Origin: Treponema sp. | GTDB taxonomy: Bacteria > Spirochaetota > Spirochaetia > Treponematales > Treponemataceae | Reading direction: 5' to 3' | Assembly (NCBI RefSeq): GCF_024696245.1 | Contig: NZ_JAILGZ010000006.1 | Coordinates: forward strand, 51,282-115,281 | Length of the DNA stretch: 64,000 bases | In this document: piece by piece, positions 26,057 to 34,433 of the stretch | Position numbering within the stretch: position 1 is the first letter of the stretch | Layout: the number at the start of each line of letters is the position of its first letter | Notes under the pieces: model-generated | What the model was told of the DNA's origin: nothing | Databases searched by the model: none | What the model saw: the letters and a program-made list of their open reading frames with translations, nothing else | Translations under genes and position numbers: made by a program

Positions 26057-27145
26057 ATGACAGCAATAGAAAACAGGGGGAACATCTTTAGTACTGTAAT
26101 GACTGCTGCAATTTGTGCAGTCCTTATAATACTTGGACTGATGATTCAGGCACCCCAGAAGAGAGAAATCTTTAAGACAATAAAAGTATCTCTGGCTCCA
26201 CTGGAAAAGACTTTAAATGATAAGCCTCAGACTGCGGACGAATCAGATGCAGCCTCTGCTTCTTCATCTAATGCCAGTGCACCATCCTCTGCACAGGAAG
26301 TTGTTGAGGAAGCAGTTACAGAGAAGGCTCCTCCAGCCCCGGCACAGGCTCCGGCTAAAGCAAAGACTCAGAGCCAGACTAAAAAGGCTCAGGCTTCTTC
26401 ACCTTCAAAAGCTTCTTCAAAAGCCTCTTCTTCTACCTCAGCCAAAGCTTCTACAAAAGCTCCTGTAACCCAAACTCCTGCTCCAACTGTAACAAGGAAG
26501 TATAAAAAAAGTGTAGAAGAACTTGCTCAGGAACAGATGAATGCTCCAAAAAAATCCTCTTCATATAGTGATGATGATTTTGAATACACGGAATCAACTT
26601 CTTCTGCTTCTTCTTCAAAAACGGCAACAGCTTCCAGTTCCCTTTCAGGAAGTGCAGCTAAGGCTTCTAACAGTAAGTCAAATACACCTTCAACATCCAG
26701 GTCCAGTGACGGAAAGACTGTAAATAAAAGTACATCTTCTTCTACTTCCAGCGCTTTAAGCGGAATGAATATGAATAAATATTCAACTACTGTTGCAGAT
26801 GGTATTTCCAGCCGTACAAACATTAAGACCGGCTCAGAAGGCGGAAAGGTTACTATTCTTGTAGGAGGAGTAGCAAGACAGCTGCTTCAGCCTTCAAAGC
26901 CTGTAATCTATCTTGATGAAGATGTGGCAAAGTTAATTGATAATACCCGTGTAGTAACAATTACCTTTAAGGTTTTAGGGAACGGACGTGTTCCTTCTTC
27001 TGATATAGCAATCAGGCCTTCTTCCCTCCTGCCTGCTGCCGTACAGGATGCCATAAGGGCAGAGCTTTCTACCTGGCTTTTTAGTGCTGATCCATCAGGA
27101 GAATCAGGTACAGCATCTTTTGACTATACTATAGAAGTAAAATAA
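26057..27145 (+). CDS. TonB/TolA-like energy transducer
   Basis: A 362-aa protein with a single N-terminal membrane helix ('VMTAAICAVLIILGLMIQAP') and a long Ser/Ala/Lys/Pro-rich linker of about 200 residues. The C-terminal domain includes 'VVTITFKVLGNGRVPSSDIAIRP' and an 'AIRAELSTWLF' helix, and resembles the TonB C-terminal fold. TonB proteins span the periplasm and pull on outer-membrane receptors; TolA has the same plan. The linker is richer in serine than in the Pro-Lys/Pro-Glu repeats of typical TonB. Position directly after exbB/exbD strongly supports the role. Which outer-membrane partner it contacts is unknown; the adjacent barrel is the obvious candidate. Confidence 0.8.
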   Translation: MTAIENRGNIFSTVMTAAICAVLIILGLMIQAPQKREIFKTIKVSLAPLEKTLNDKPQTADESDAASASSSNASAPSSAQEVVEEAVTEKAPPAPAQAPAKAKTQSQTKKAQASSPSKASSKASSSTSAKASTKAPVTQTPAPTVTRKYKKSVEELAQEQMNAPKKSSSYSDDDFEYTESTSSASSSKTATASSSLSGSAAKASNSKSNTPSTSRSSDGKTVNKSTSSSTSSALSGMNMNKYSTTVADGISSRTNIKTGSEGGKVTILVGGVARQLLQPSKPVIYLDEDVAKLIDNTRVVTITFKVLGNGRVPSSDIAIRPSSLLPAAVQDAIRAELSTWLFSADPSGESGTASFDYTIEVK

Positions 27146-27178
27146 AATATTAATATAAAAATAAATATAAGGAAGACA

Positions 27179-27850
27179 ATGATAGAAGGAATTAAAGCTG
27201 TTGCATTTGATATAGACGGAACTCTTTATCCAACCTGGAAACTTTTTATCCGGATGCCGTTCTATTTTTTTAGCCATTTTTCTTTTTACTATAAATTCAA
27301 TAAGGTAAGACATAAGATGCATCATACAGCCCCTCTGGGAGACTTTTTTGAGTACCAGGCCAGGCTTTATGCTGCCATAGCAGGACTTTCTCCTGCAGAT
27401 GCTAAAAAAGAAATAAAGAAAATCAGCTATGACGGACTTACTCCCTTTTTTAGAAAAATTAAGCCTTACCCTCATGTTTACGAATCCATAAAGGCAATGA
27501 AGGATGCAGGCCTTAAAATAGGAATACTTTCTGATTTTCCTCCTGAACAGAAGGAAGATATCTGGGGAATCAGGGATTTATGTGACGTTTGCATAGGTTC
27601 AGAAGAAAGCGGTGCCCTTAAGCCTTCAAAATATCCTTTTGGAATCCTTGCCCAAAAACTCAATCTAAAGCCCCAGGAGATTCTGTATGTAGGAAACAGC
27701 CGTAAATATGACATTGAAGGTGCAAAAAATGCCGGAATGAAAAGTGCCTACATTTTATCCGGTATCAGGCGTCTTTTTAACCTTAAACTTAAAGAAGCCG
27801 ATTTTTCGTTTAAAAGCTATCGCCAATTGAAAAACATTGTGTTAAACTAG
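27179..27850 (+). CDS. HAD-superfamily phosphatase
   Basis: A 223-aa haloacid-dehalogenase-like hydrolase. Motif I is 'FDIDGTLYPT' with the nucleophile and acid aspartates, motif II is 'ILSDFP', motif III lysine is in 'ALKPSK', and motif IV is 'YVGNSRKYDIEGAKNAG'. It has an alpha-helical cap between motifs I and II with an aromatic-rich segment ('FYFFSHFSFYYKF'). These motifs indicate a small-molecule phosphatase, perhaps phosphoglycolate-phosphatase-like. The substrate cannot be inferred. AGGAAG precedes the ATG. It sits between the tonB-like and coiled-coil genes on the same strand with short gaps. Confidence 0.85.
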   Translation: MIEGIKAVAFDIDGTLYPTWKLFIRMPFYFFSHFSFYYKFNKVRHKMHHTAPLGDFFEYQARLYAAIAGLSPADAKKEIKKISYDGLTPFFRKIKPYPHVYESIKAMKDAGLKIGILSDFPPEQKEDIWGIRDLCDVCIGSEESGALKPSKYPFGILAQKLNLKPQEILYVGNSRKYDIEGAKNAGMKSAYILSGIRRLFNLKLKEADFSFKSYRQLKNIVLN

Positions 27851-27875
27851 ACAAAAGTATTATTCGGGTGGGAAT

Positions 27876-30800
27876 ATGACTATTATCGCTATTATTGTAT
27901 CAGTTGCGATTTCTGCTGGTATTGCGCTTGCTTTGCATCAGAAAGATAAGAATCAGAACTCAATGGAAAAGGTAAAGCGCTATACTGACCGCCGTCTTGC
28001 GGAACTTGAAGAAATCCTTAAAGAAAAAGAAAAAGAAATAAACGGATACGCCCTTCAGCTGGATACAAAAAATATTGAATCTAAGGCTGTTGTAAAAAAA
28101 CTTCAGCAGCAGTTTGACGAATGTATCAGTGCAACTAGGGATCTTAAAAAACCGGTTACGGAAGTAGAAAAGATTTACGAAAAAATTAATTCCTATGAAA
28201 TGGTAATTAAGAACCTTATGGAAATGACTGCAGCTGTTGAGCAGAACCTGCAGAGGGTAAAGAAAGAAGCCGGTATTGTTGATAAACTTAACGAAAGGCT
28301 TAACCTGCAGCAGAAAACTGTAGAAACAATAGAAAAAAAGATTCCTTCAATTACAAAGGAATTTGCTGCAAAAAACTCAGAGCAGCTTAAGGTTATCGGT
28401 TCCAACCTTCTTGATCAGTACGATACTATTGCAGACAACATTAATGCCTCTACATCAAAGGCCCTTGCAGAAAGTAAGGAACTTATGGCAAAGATTCAGA
28501 CAGATATAAAAAATGCTTACAATGGTGCTGCAGAAAAAGCCCGCAGCCTGGAAGATGAAGCATTTAAAAAGCTTAGTGCAGATTCCCAGAAGCGCTTTGA
28601 TGAATGCCGCCATGAAGTAGACGTACAGACTAAACAGGTAACTGCAATTATTGATTCTAAAATCCAGAATACCCAGAAAGACATTCAGGACGTTACCAAA
28701 AAGTTTGAAGATTCCATGGAAGAACAGTCAGCTGCTTTTGAACAGGAATTTAAGGATAAGATTGCTTACCTTACTTCAAGCCTGGAAAGCCGCAGCAGTG
28801 AACTTACAGAAAAACTTGAAGCAAAGGTTTCTTCTGTTGAAGACAAGATTTATGAACAGACTTCTACACTGGATTCCCTTTATAAGGATCACACAAAGAA
28901 TATAGAAGATAATTTTTCTTCTAAAGCAGATGCCCTTAACGAGATGTTTGAAGAACGTCTTACTAATCTTGAAAACATGCTCCATGACAAAACTTCCGGA
29001 TTTGAAACAAGCCTTATAGAACGTACCCAGTCTCTTGAAGATGACCTTGTTTCAAAGACAGCTGCCCTTGAAGAAGCAATTACTACAAGAACGGATAAGA
29101 TCGAAAATGAATTTAACGATAAGTCCGGCAAGTTTGAAAGTGAAGTATCTTCTAAGACAACAGCCCTGGAAAACTTTATAACGGAAAAAACTCAAAGCCT
29201 TCAGGCTGATTTTGAAGCCAGGGTTCAGGCTCTTGAAGATTCAGTTAATGAAAAAACATCAGGTATTGAACTCTCCGTAAATGAAAGAACTTCCGGTCTT
29301 GAAGCTTCTGTAGAAGAAAAGACCCGTGCTCTTGAAGAAAACCTTACTTCCAGAACTACAGCCCTTGAAAGTGCCCTTAACCAGAAGGCTGCAGAACTTG
29401 AAAATTCCGTTCTTTCCAAAACAGAATCCATGGACAGGGAAGTGGAAGACAAGACTACCCTTATTAAATCCAGCGTAAGTGAAGTTGTTAAAAAGCTTAA
29501 TGCTTCCTTTGATGAGAAAATCAAGGAATTTGAAAATGAATACCAGCAGAAACTTAAGGAAGCTGCAGAAAGCGTAAAGGAAACAACAGCCGGTGCAGAT
29601 GCAAGTGTTAAACAGAAGACTCAGGCACTTGTGGCTGCCTTTAACGAAAAGATTGCTTCCGTTACTGAAGCCCTTAAAACAAGGACAACAGCCCTTCACA
29701 AGGAAATCAATCAGAATGCTGCAGATTCAGAAGCAGGATTTAAAGAAAAGATTGCTGACCTTACAAATCATCTTAACAACATGGAAGCTCAGGTTAAGGA
29801 ACGCACGGAAGCTGTTATTACCAGTGCCAATAAAAACCTTGATTCCCTTCAGGAAGAAATTACCAAGTCTTATGACGAAACCCGTAAGACAGCAGACCGT
29901 CTTGGTGCAGAAACCAAGGGTAATACAGAAAAGCTTCATGCAGTTCAGGCTGCAATCCTTTCTCAGGCAGAGCAGCTTAAGGAACGTTATGACAATGTAT
30001 TTGAAACAGCTGTGGCAAAGGTTGTCAGTGACGAAAATGCCGCTTATGAAAAGTACAATGCCATAAGTTCAGCTAATCTTGATAAATATAAGGGCAGCGT
30101 ACAGAAGCTTGTAGACGAAATGCAGGCTTCTATTACTGCAAGACTTTCTGAACTTGAAGAAAAATCTGAAAGTGTCAGGACAGAAGTTGAATCTACAATC
30201 ACTGCCATGCAGACTTCTTTTGAAGATGCAAGAAACAGATCAGAAGAAACAGCCCTTCGTATTGCCAGGGAAACAGAAGAAGGTACTGAACGCCTTAACA
30301 ACTTTAATGATGCAGTAAAGAAGCAGCTTTCTGATTTTGACGGTGAGCTTAGCGATGCAATGAAAAAGATTGCAGCTGACTACGATATTAAACAGACAAA
30401 GTTTCTTTCCGGTCTTGATAAGCAGCTTGATATGTATAAGAGGGAAATGGAATACCGCTTTAAGCAGCTTAATGCTACAGGTGCCGATGCAGATAAACTG
30501 GAAGGCGCCCTCCGCAAGCTTATGGATTCAGCTCAGAAAAAAGTTGTTACAGACCTGGATAAATATGCAGCCTCTGTTAACAGACAGCAGGCCGATTTTG
30601 AATCAGCTGTAAAGAACAGAATTGAAAACCTTAAGGGTGAACTTAGTGGTGTTGAACAGGCAATAGATGAACTTAAGAAAAAATCTTATTCCAATGTCAG
30701 TGCCCGTCTTAAGCTCTTTGAAGATGACTTTATTGTTAACATTAAAAAGAGGGAAGACGAAGTTCAGGACCAGCTTGCTTCATGGAAAAATAATTTTGAC

Positions 30801-32474
30801 GGACAGCTTGCAGTATTTACAGATGAATATGAAAAGCACCGCCGTGACCTTGAAGTTAAATATACTGACAGCTTAAAGAAAAAGCTTGCAGAAATTCAGG
30901 CAAAGACTTCTGAACAGGAACAGAAATTCCAGACTTCCATTATGTCAGGACAGTCAGTAATTCAGGAACAGATTAATACTGTAAACCAGAAGCTTCACGA
31001 ATTTATAGAAAGTTACAGAAATGAACTTAAGGATACAACTCAGAAGGCTGATGAATACCTTAAGGCAGAAACTGAATCCTACAACAGTAAGGTTCAGGCT
31101 CAGCTTGAAAAGAACGAAAAGGAACTTACAGAAAAACTTGTACAGTTCCAGCGTGATGCAGAAAGCCGTCAGGAAAATCAGAATGCTGCCATAGATGCTG
31201 CAATGCAGGAATTTAATGTATGGAAGCAGCGTATTCAGGCTCAGTTTGATGATGCAGACGGACAGTTTGCTTCTGACCTTAAGGAACTTGAGGATAAGTC
31301 CCGCAGGGAAAACGAAAAGATTTTTGCTGATGTAGAAAAAGTTCAGAATGACACCAGGGAAATCATGGCTCAGCTTAAGGATGACTTTGACAGTCTTGTT
31401 ACTTCTTCCCGCAAGTTTGTTTCTGATCAGAATGCAGACAATGAAAAGCAGATGAAGGAAATCCGTGGCGAAGTTAAGGCTACTTCTGATGAATACAAGA
31501 AGGCTTACCGTGCAATTATTGAAAAGCTTAACCAGGATACAAATAACCTTCAGCTTAAGATTGACGGCATTAACCAGGGAATTGCCAAGTTTACTGCAGA
31601 AACCGGCGTATTTGATAAGGCTGATGTTCTTAAAAAGCAGCTGGATGAGGCAATTACAGACCTTAAGTCCCAGCTTTCAGAAGTAAAGGATTATGACGAA
31701 AAGATTAATGACCTTAATGTTCGTGTTACAGAACTTAATAAGCTCAGCTCTGACGTTAACTCAAGAATCAATTCATTTGCCGGTGACAGAGCCCGTATAA
31801 ATGACCTTGATTCCAAGTTCTCCAAGCTTATGGCTATTAGTGATGCCATGGACAGCAAGATTCTTGACCTTAACTCAACCAGTGACAACCTTACCAATAT
31901 GCAGGCAGAAGTCAGAAAGTTCCAGGAGACTCTTGCAGGCATCCAGACTAAGTATGACCGCCTTGAAAAGAAGGGTACTGCCATTGACCGTGTTGCAGAA
32001 GAAGTTGACCAGTCCTTTGAAAATATCAAGGAACTTGAACAGCGTCTTCAGGAATGCAGTCACAGAACGGACCAGCTCCCTATTGCCATTGAAAAGGTAC
32101 AGGGTGATATAGAAAAGATTATGAAGAGCAGCGGTAAGATTAATGATGCCATTGGAAAGGTTGCAAGCCTGGATAATGTCCTTAACGAAATCGATGAACG
32201 CTACAGCAAGCTTACTTCAGAAAAGGGTGCAATTGCTGCTTCAGAAGAAAAGATTCTTCGTGCTGCTTCTAATACTCAGAAAGAAATTAAGATACTTCAG
32301 GAAATGGCTAAGCGTGAAGTTCAGAAGGGTGGTGGTGATACAGATTCCGTTACTCCGGAAACCCGTAACACTGTTAAGTCCCTTAAAGCTTCCGGATGGA
32401 CAGAACTTCAGATTGCAAAGAAACTTAATCTTACTAAATCAGAAGTTTCCCTTATCCTTCAGCTTGAAGACTAG
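27876..32474 (+). CDS. Giant spirochaete coiled-coil protein (SpiroCoCo-like) with C-terminal HTH
   Basis: A 1532-aa protein with one N-terminal membrane helix ('IIAIIVSVAISAGIALAL') and then nearly continuous coiled coil. Residues about 262-635 form roughly 34 back-to-back 11-residue units of the form K/R-T-x-x-L-E-x-x-hydrophobic-x-x (for example KTAALEEAITT). Later parts return to heptad-like coils. The last ~35 residues ('LKASGWTELQIAKKLNLTKSEVSLILQL') read as a helix-turn-helix. Long membrane-anchored coiled-coil proteins of this kind are typical of spirochaetes and are annotated as SpiroCoCo; that match is from memory. A cytoskeletal or nucleoid-tethering role is inference. GGGTGGGA precedes the ATG. 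Confidence 0.8.
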   Translation: MTIIAIIVSVAISAGIALALHQKDKNQNSMEKVKRYTDRRLAELEEILKEKEKEINGYALQLDTKNIESKAVVKKLQQQFDECISATRDLKKPVTEVEKIYEKINSYEMVIKNLMEMTAAVEQNLQRVKKEAGIVDKLNERLNLQQKTVETIEKKIPSITKEFAAKNSEQLKVIGSNLLDQYDTIADNINASTSKALAESKELMAKIQTDIKNAYNGAAEKARSLEDEAFKKLSADSQKRFDECRHEVDVQTKQVTAIIDSKIQNTQKDIQDVTKKFEDSMEEQSAAFEQEFKDKIAYLTSSLESRSSELTEKLEAKVSSVEDKIYEQTSTLDSLYKDHTKNIEDNFSSKADALNEMFEERLTNLENMLHDKTSGFETSLIERTQSLEDDLVSKTAALEEAITTRTDKIENEFNDKSGKFESEVSSKTTALENFITEKTQSLQADFEARVQALEDSVNEKTSGIELSVNERTSGLEASVEEKTRALEENLTSRTTALESALNQKAAELENSVLSKTESMDREVEDKTTLIKSSVSEVVKKLNASFDEKIKEFENEYQQKLKEAAESVKETTAGADASVKQKTQALVAAFNEKIASVTEALKTRTTALHKEINQNAADSEAGFKEKIADLTNHLNNMEAQVKERTEAVITSANKNLDSLQEEITKSYDETRKTADRLGAETKGNTEKLHAVQAAILSQAEQLKERYDNVFETAVAKVVSDENAAYEKYNAISSANLDKYKGSVQKLVDEMQASITARLSELEEKSESVRTEVESTITAMQTSFEDARNRSEETALRIARETEEGTERLNNFNDAVKKQLSDFDGELSDAMKKIAADYDIKQTKFLSGLDKQLDMYKREMEYRFKQLNATGADADKLEGALRKLMDSAQKKVVTDLDKYAASVNRQQADFESAVKNRIENLKGELSGVEQAIDELKKKSYSNVSARLKLFEDDFIVNIKKREDEVQDQLASWKNNFDGQLAVFTDEYEKHRRDLEVKYTDSLKKKLAEIQAKTSEQEQKFQTSIMSGQSVIQEQINTVNQKLHEFIESYRNELKDTTQKADEYLKAETESYNSKVQAQLEKNEKELTEKLVQFQRDAESRQENQNAAIDAAMQEFNVWKQRIQAQFDDADGQFASDLKELEDKSRRENEKIFADVEKVQNDTREIMAQLKDDFDSLVTSSRKFVSDQNADNEKQMKEIRGEVKATSDEYKKAYRAIIEKLNQDTNNLQLKIDGINQGIAKFTAETGVFDKADVLKKQLDEAITDLKSQLSEVKDYDEKINDLNVRVTELNKLSSDVNSRINSFAGDRARINDLDSKFSKLMAISDAMDSKILDLNSTSDNLTNMQAEVRKFQETLAGIQTKYDRLEKKGTAIDRVAEEVDQSFENIKELEQRLQECSHRTDQLPIAIEKVQGDIEKIMKSSGKINDAIGKVASLDNVLNEIDERYSKLTSEKGAIAASEEKILRAASNTQKEIKILQEMAKREVQKGGGDTDSVTPETRNTVKSLKASGWTELQIAKKLNLTKSEVSLILQLED
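28659..29780 (+). repeat. Array of about 34 hendecad (11-residue) coding repeats
   Basis: Within the giant coiled-coil gene the protein can be cut into consecutive 11-residue units without gaps. Examples are KIAYLTSSLES, RTQSLEDDLVS, KTTALENFITE, RTSGLEASVEE, KTRALEENLTS and KTQALVAAFNE. Position 1 is usually Lys/Arg, position 2 often Thr, position 5 Leu/Ile/Phe/Val, position 6 often Glu, and position 9 hydrophobic. The DNA has diverged, so the repeat shows at protein level as a 33-nt period. Confidence 0.85.
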
Positions 32475-32481
32475 ATTTATA

Positions 32482-32527
32482 AATAAGCTTTGTTAATGAA
32501 TGATAATTATTAACAAAGCTTATTTTT
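32482..32527 (+). terminator. Rho-independent terminator after the coiled-coil gene
   Basis: A perfect 16-bp stem (AATAAGCTTTGTTAAT with ATTAACAAAGCTTATT) has an 11-nt loop and is followed by TTT on the plus strand. It ends the long plus-strand run. Its 3' arm covers the ispDF stop codon at 32520-32522. On the minus strand the U-tract is poor, so it serves mainly the plus strand. Confidence 0.8.
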
Positions 32528-33725
32528 CTAAAAGACAGGTGCAGTAAGCCTTTACTGCATCTCCTTTTCCAACGCTGTCGAGTTTTTCGTTGGTTTTAGC
32601 CTTAACGAATACCCGGCAGCTTTCTGTTTTTAAAATACCTGCTATGCTTTCTATTACCTTACTTCTCCAGGGAAGGAATTTAGGGCTTTCCAGTTCTATT
32701 ACACAGTCAAGGTTTCCTAAAGACCAGCCGGCCTTTTGTATGTCATCCCAGACTTTTTTTAAGAGAAGGGCAGAGTCAGCGTCCTTCCACTTTGCTTCTT
32801 CCGGTGGAAAGTATGAACCTATATCACCCATTCCTGCTGCACCAAGAAGGGCATCTGTTACTGCATGAAGGAGTACGTCACCATCAGAATGTCCAAGTTC
32901 TCCTTTTGTAGAAGGAATCTCTATTCCTCCAATCATCAGTCTGCGGCCTTCTACAAGTTTATGAAGGTCTGTTCCAAGTCCAACCCTTATCATTTTCTTT
33001 TCCTTAAGGTCCTGGGGATAAGTTATTTTTATATTGCAGGGGTTTCCCTTAACAAGATGAACATGGCTGCCTCCTGTTAATTCAGGAAAAGCATCCCATA
33101 TTTCCGTGTCGTCTGTATATTCCTTATTAATTTGTGAGGCCTTTTTATGACATTTAATAAGGGAATTAAGTAAAAAGCCCTGTGGTGTCTGAATTGCTGT
33201 AAGGCAGCTTCTTACAAGGTGCCTTGTTATGGTCATGTCAGGGGCTACTTCTTTCTGGGTATCAGAAGGGGTAATGCCTGGAGCTGCAGCCTTGTATTCT
33301 TTAACTGCGGCAATAGTGTCCTGTATGATTTCTTTTGTTACAAATGGTCTTGCACCGTCATGAATAAGTACCAGAGGGTTTAAGGAAAGTTCTTCCTCTG
33401 TAAGGTTTTCCCTGGCAGCGATAAGGGCTTTAAATACTGACTTTTGTCTTGTATCAGAGCCCTGGCATAAAAGTAGTCTGGAAGAAGACGCTTTAAGGAG
33501 GTCTTCTACCTGTGGATCACAGAAAAGGGCCTGCTTTGCTTCTTCTTCTTTATTTTCTGGTACTGTAATGATAATCAGATTAAAAGGGGCAGCTTTAAGG
33601 AAGGTTTTTAATCCTTCTGCCAGAACTGTGGAACTGCCTAAAGGAAGGTATTCTTTTTTTTTGCCGGTCCCCATTCTTGTAGAGGAACCGGCTGCCGTTA
33701 AGACAAGTACTAAAGGAGATGACAA
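32520..33725 (-). CDS. ispDF: Bifunctional IspD/IspF of the MEP isoprenoid pathway
   Basis: A 401-aa fusion. Residues 1 to about 235 are IspD (MEP cytidylyltransferase), with the nucleotide-binding loop 'AAGSSTRMGTGKKKEYL'. Residues about 240-401 are IspF (ME-2,4-cyclodiphosphate synthase), with the zinc ligands in 'GLGTDLHKLVEGRRL' and 'GHSDGDVLLHAVTDALLGA'. The fusion performs two non-consecutive steps of the MEP route to IPP and DMAPP. It starts at TTG 33725, which directly abuts the carD stop (TAATTG). The ribosome binding site GAGG lies within the last carD codons. It is therefore translationally coupled to carD. No in-frame ATG precedes the conserved IspD loop. Confidence 0.95.
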   Translation of the reverse strand: MSSPLVLVLTAAGSSTRMGTGKKKEYLPLGSSTVLAEGLKTFLKAAPFNLIIITVPENKEEEAKQALFCDPQVEDLLKASSSRLLLCQGSDTRQKSVFKALIAARENLTEEELSLNPLVLIHDGARPFVTKEIIQDTIAAVKEYKAAAPGITPSDTQKEVAPDMTITRHLVRSCLTAIQTPQGFLLNSLIKCHKKASQINKEYTDDTEIWDAFPELTGGSHVHLVKGNPCNIKITYPQDLKEKKMIRVGLGTDLHKLVEGRRLMIGGIEIPSTKGELGHSDGDVLLHAVTDALLGAAGMGDIGSYFPPEEAKWKDADSALLLKKVWDDIQKAGWSLGNLDCVIELESPKFLPWRSKVIESIAGILKTESCRVFVKAKTNEKLDSVGKGDAVKAYCTCLLEK

Positions 33726-34346
33726 TTAATCATCCTCGTCATCATCATCGTCGTCTGAATCTCTTGAGTTGTTGTTTTCTTCTGCAAATTCATCTTCGTC
33801 GTCTTCGTCGTCATCTGAATATACAGGTTTCTTTTCAATTTTTGCACCAAGAGGTTCAAGCTTTGCATGAAGCATATCTTCTACTTCTTTAACGGAAATC
33901 TTCATTGCATCAGAAATCTCGTCTTCAAGAAGTTTTTTTGCATTGTCATAAAGCTTGCGTTCAAGAATTGGGAGTTCCTTAACCTTAGAACGGTGATAAA
34001 GGCATCTTACAATAGAAGCAATGTCCTTTACTGTTCCCTTTTTAAGAAGGTCAAGGTTCATCTGATAGCGCAGCTTCCAGTCAGAAGTTGGTGTTTCAAA
34101 TTCTTCGCTGATAAGGTCCAGTGCTTCCTGAGCTTCTTTTGCAGAAACGATGGCACGGATACCTAAAGAGGCAGCTTTTTCTGCCGGTACCATAACAATC
34201 ATGTCAGAAACTTCAAGGTATATCTTGTAAAAATAAACCTGTTCACCTTTAAAGTCTCTTTTGAAAATTTCAGTGATTTTTCCTACACCCTGACTAGGGT
34301 AAACTACTTTTTGATTTAATGCGAACTCTGTCTTTGGTTTAGCCAT
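33726..34346 (-). CDS. carD: CarD-family RNA polymerase-binding regulator with acidic tail
   Basis: About 206 aa from ATG 34346. The track begins three codons upstream at a TTG. The N-terminal RNAP-interaction domain is clear ('FALNQKVVYPSQGVGKITEI'), and a helical C-terminal domain follows ('LRYQMNLDLLKKGTVKDIASIVRCLYHR'). CarD stabilises open promoter complexes, notably at rRNA promoters, by contacting the RNAP beta subunit and the -10 fork. The last ~28 residues are almost all Asp/Glu with a few Asn/Ser, beyond the usual length of about 160 aa. There is no Shine-Dalgarno; TATATT ends 7 nt before the ATG. ispDF starts immediately after the stop. Confidence 0.92.
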   Translation of the reverse strand: MAKPKTEFALNQKVVYPSQGVGKITEIFKRDFKGEQVYFYKIYLEVSDMIVMVPAEKAASLGIRAIVSAKEAQEALDLISEEFETPTSDWKLRYQMNLDLLKKGTVKDIASIVRCLYHRSKVKELPILERKLYDNAKKLLEDEISDAMKISVKEVEDMLHAKLEPLGAKIEKKPVYSDDDEDDEDEFAEENNNSRDSDDDDDDEDD

Positions 34347-34353
34347 AGGATAC

Positions 34354-34359
34354 AATATA
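34354..34359 (-). promoter_or_regulatory. carD -10 element, leaderless arrangement
   Basis: TATATT on the minus strand ends 7 nt before the carD ATG. No convincing -35 is present at 17 nt, and the upstream DNA is the T-tract of the adk terminator. The carD promoter therefore abuts or overlaps that terminator. Confidence 0.35.
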
Positions 34360-34371
34360 ACACTTTTGGCA

Positions 34372-34405
34372 AAAAAAATCCACGCTTTACAAAAATAAAG
34401 CGTGG
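34372..34405 (-). terminator. Rho-independent terminator of adk
   Basis: On the minus strand a perfect 10-bp stem (CCACGCTTTA with TAAAGCGTGG) and 6-nt loop are followed by an A and eight T residues. It lies 28 nt beyond the adk stop and just before the carD start. Confidence 0.92.
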
Positions 34406-34433
34406 AATATTTATTTAGAAAATCTATTATTTT

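Noticed and set aside
32143-32496. 117-aa ORF overlapping the end of the coiled-coil gene
   Set aside because: It is a frame-shifted shadow of the coiled-coil protein and runs into the terminator hairpin. No ribosome binding site.
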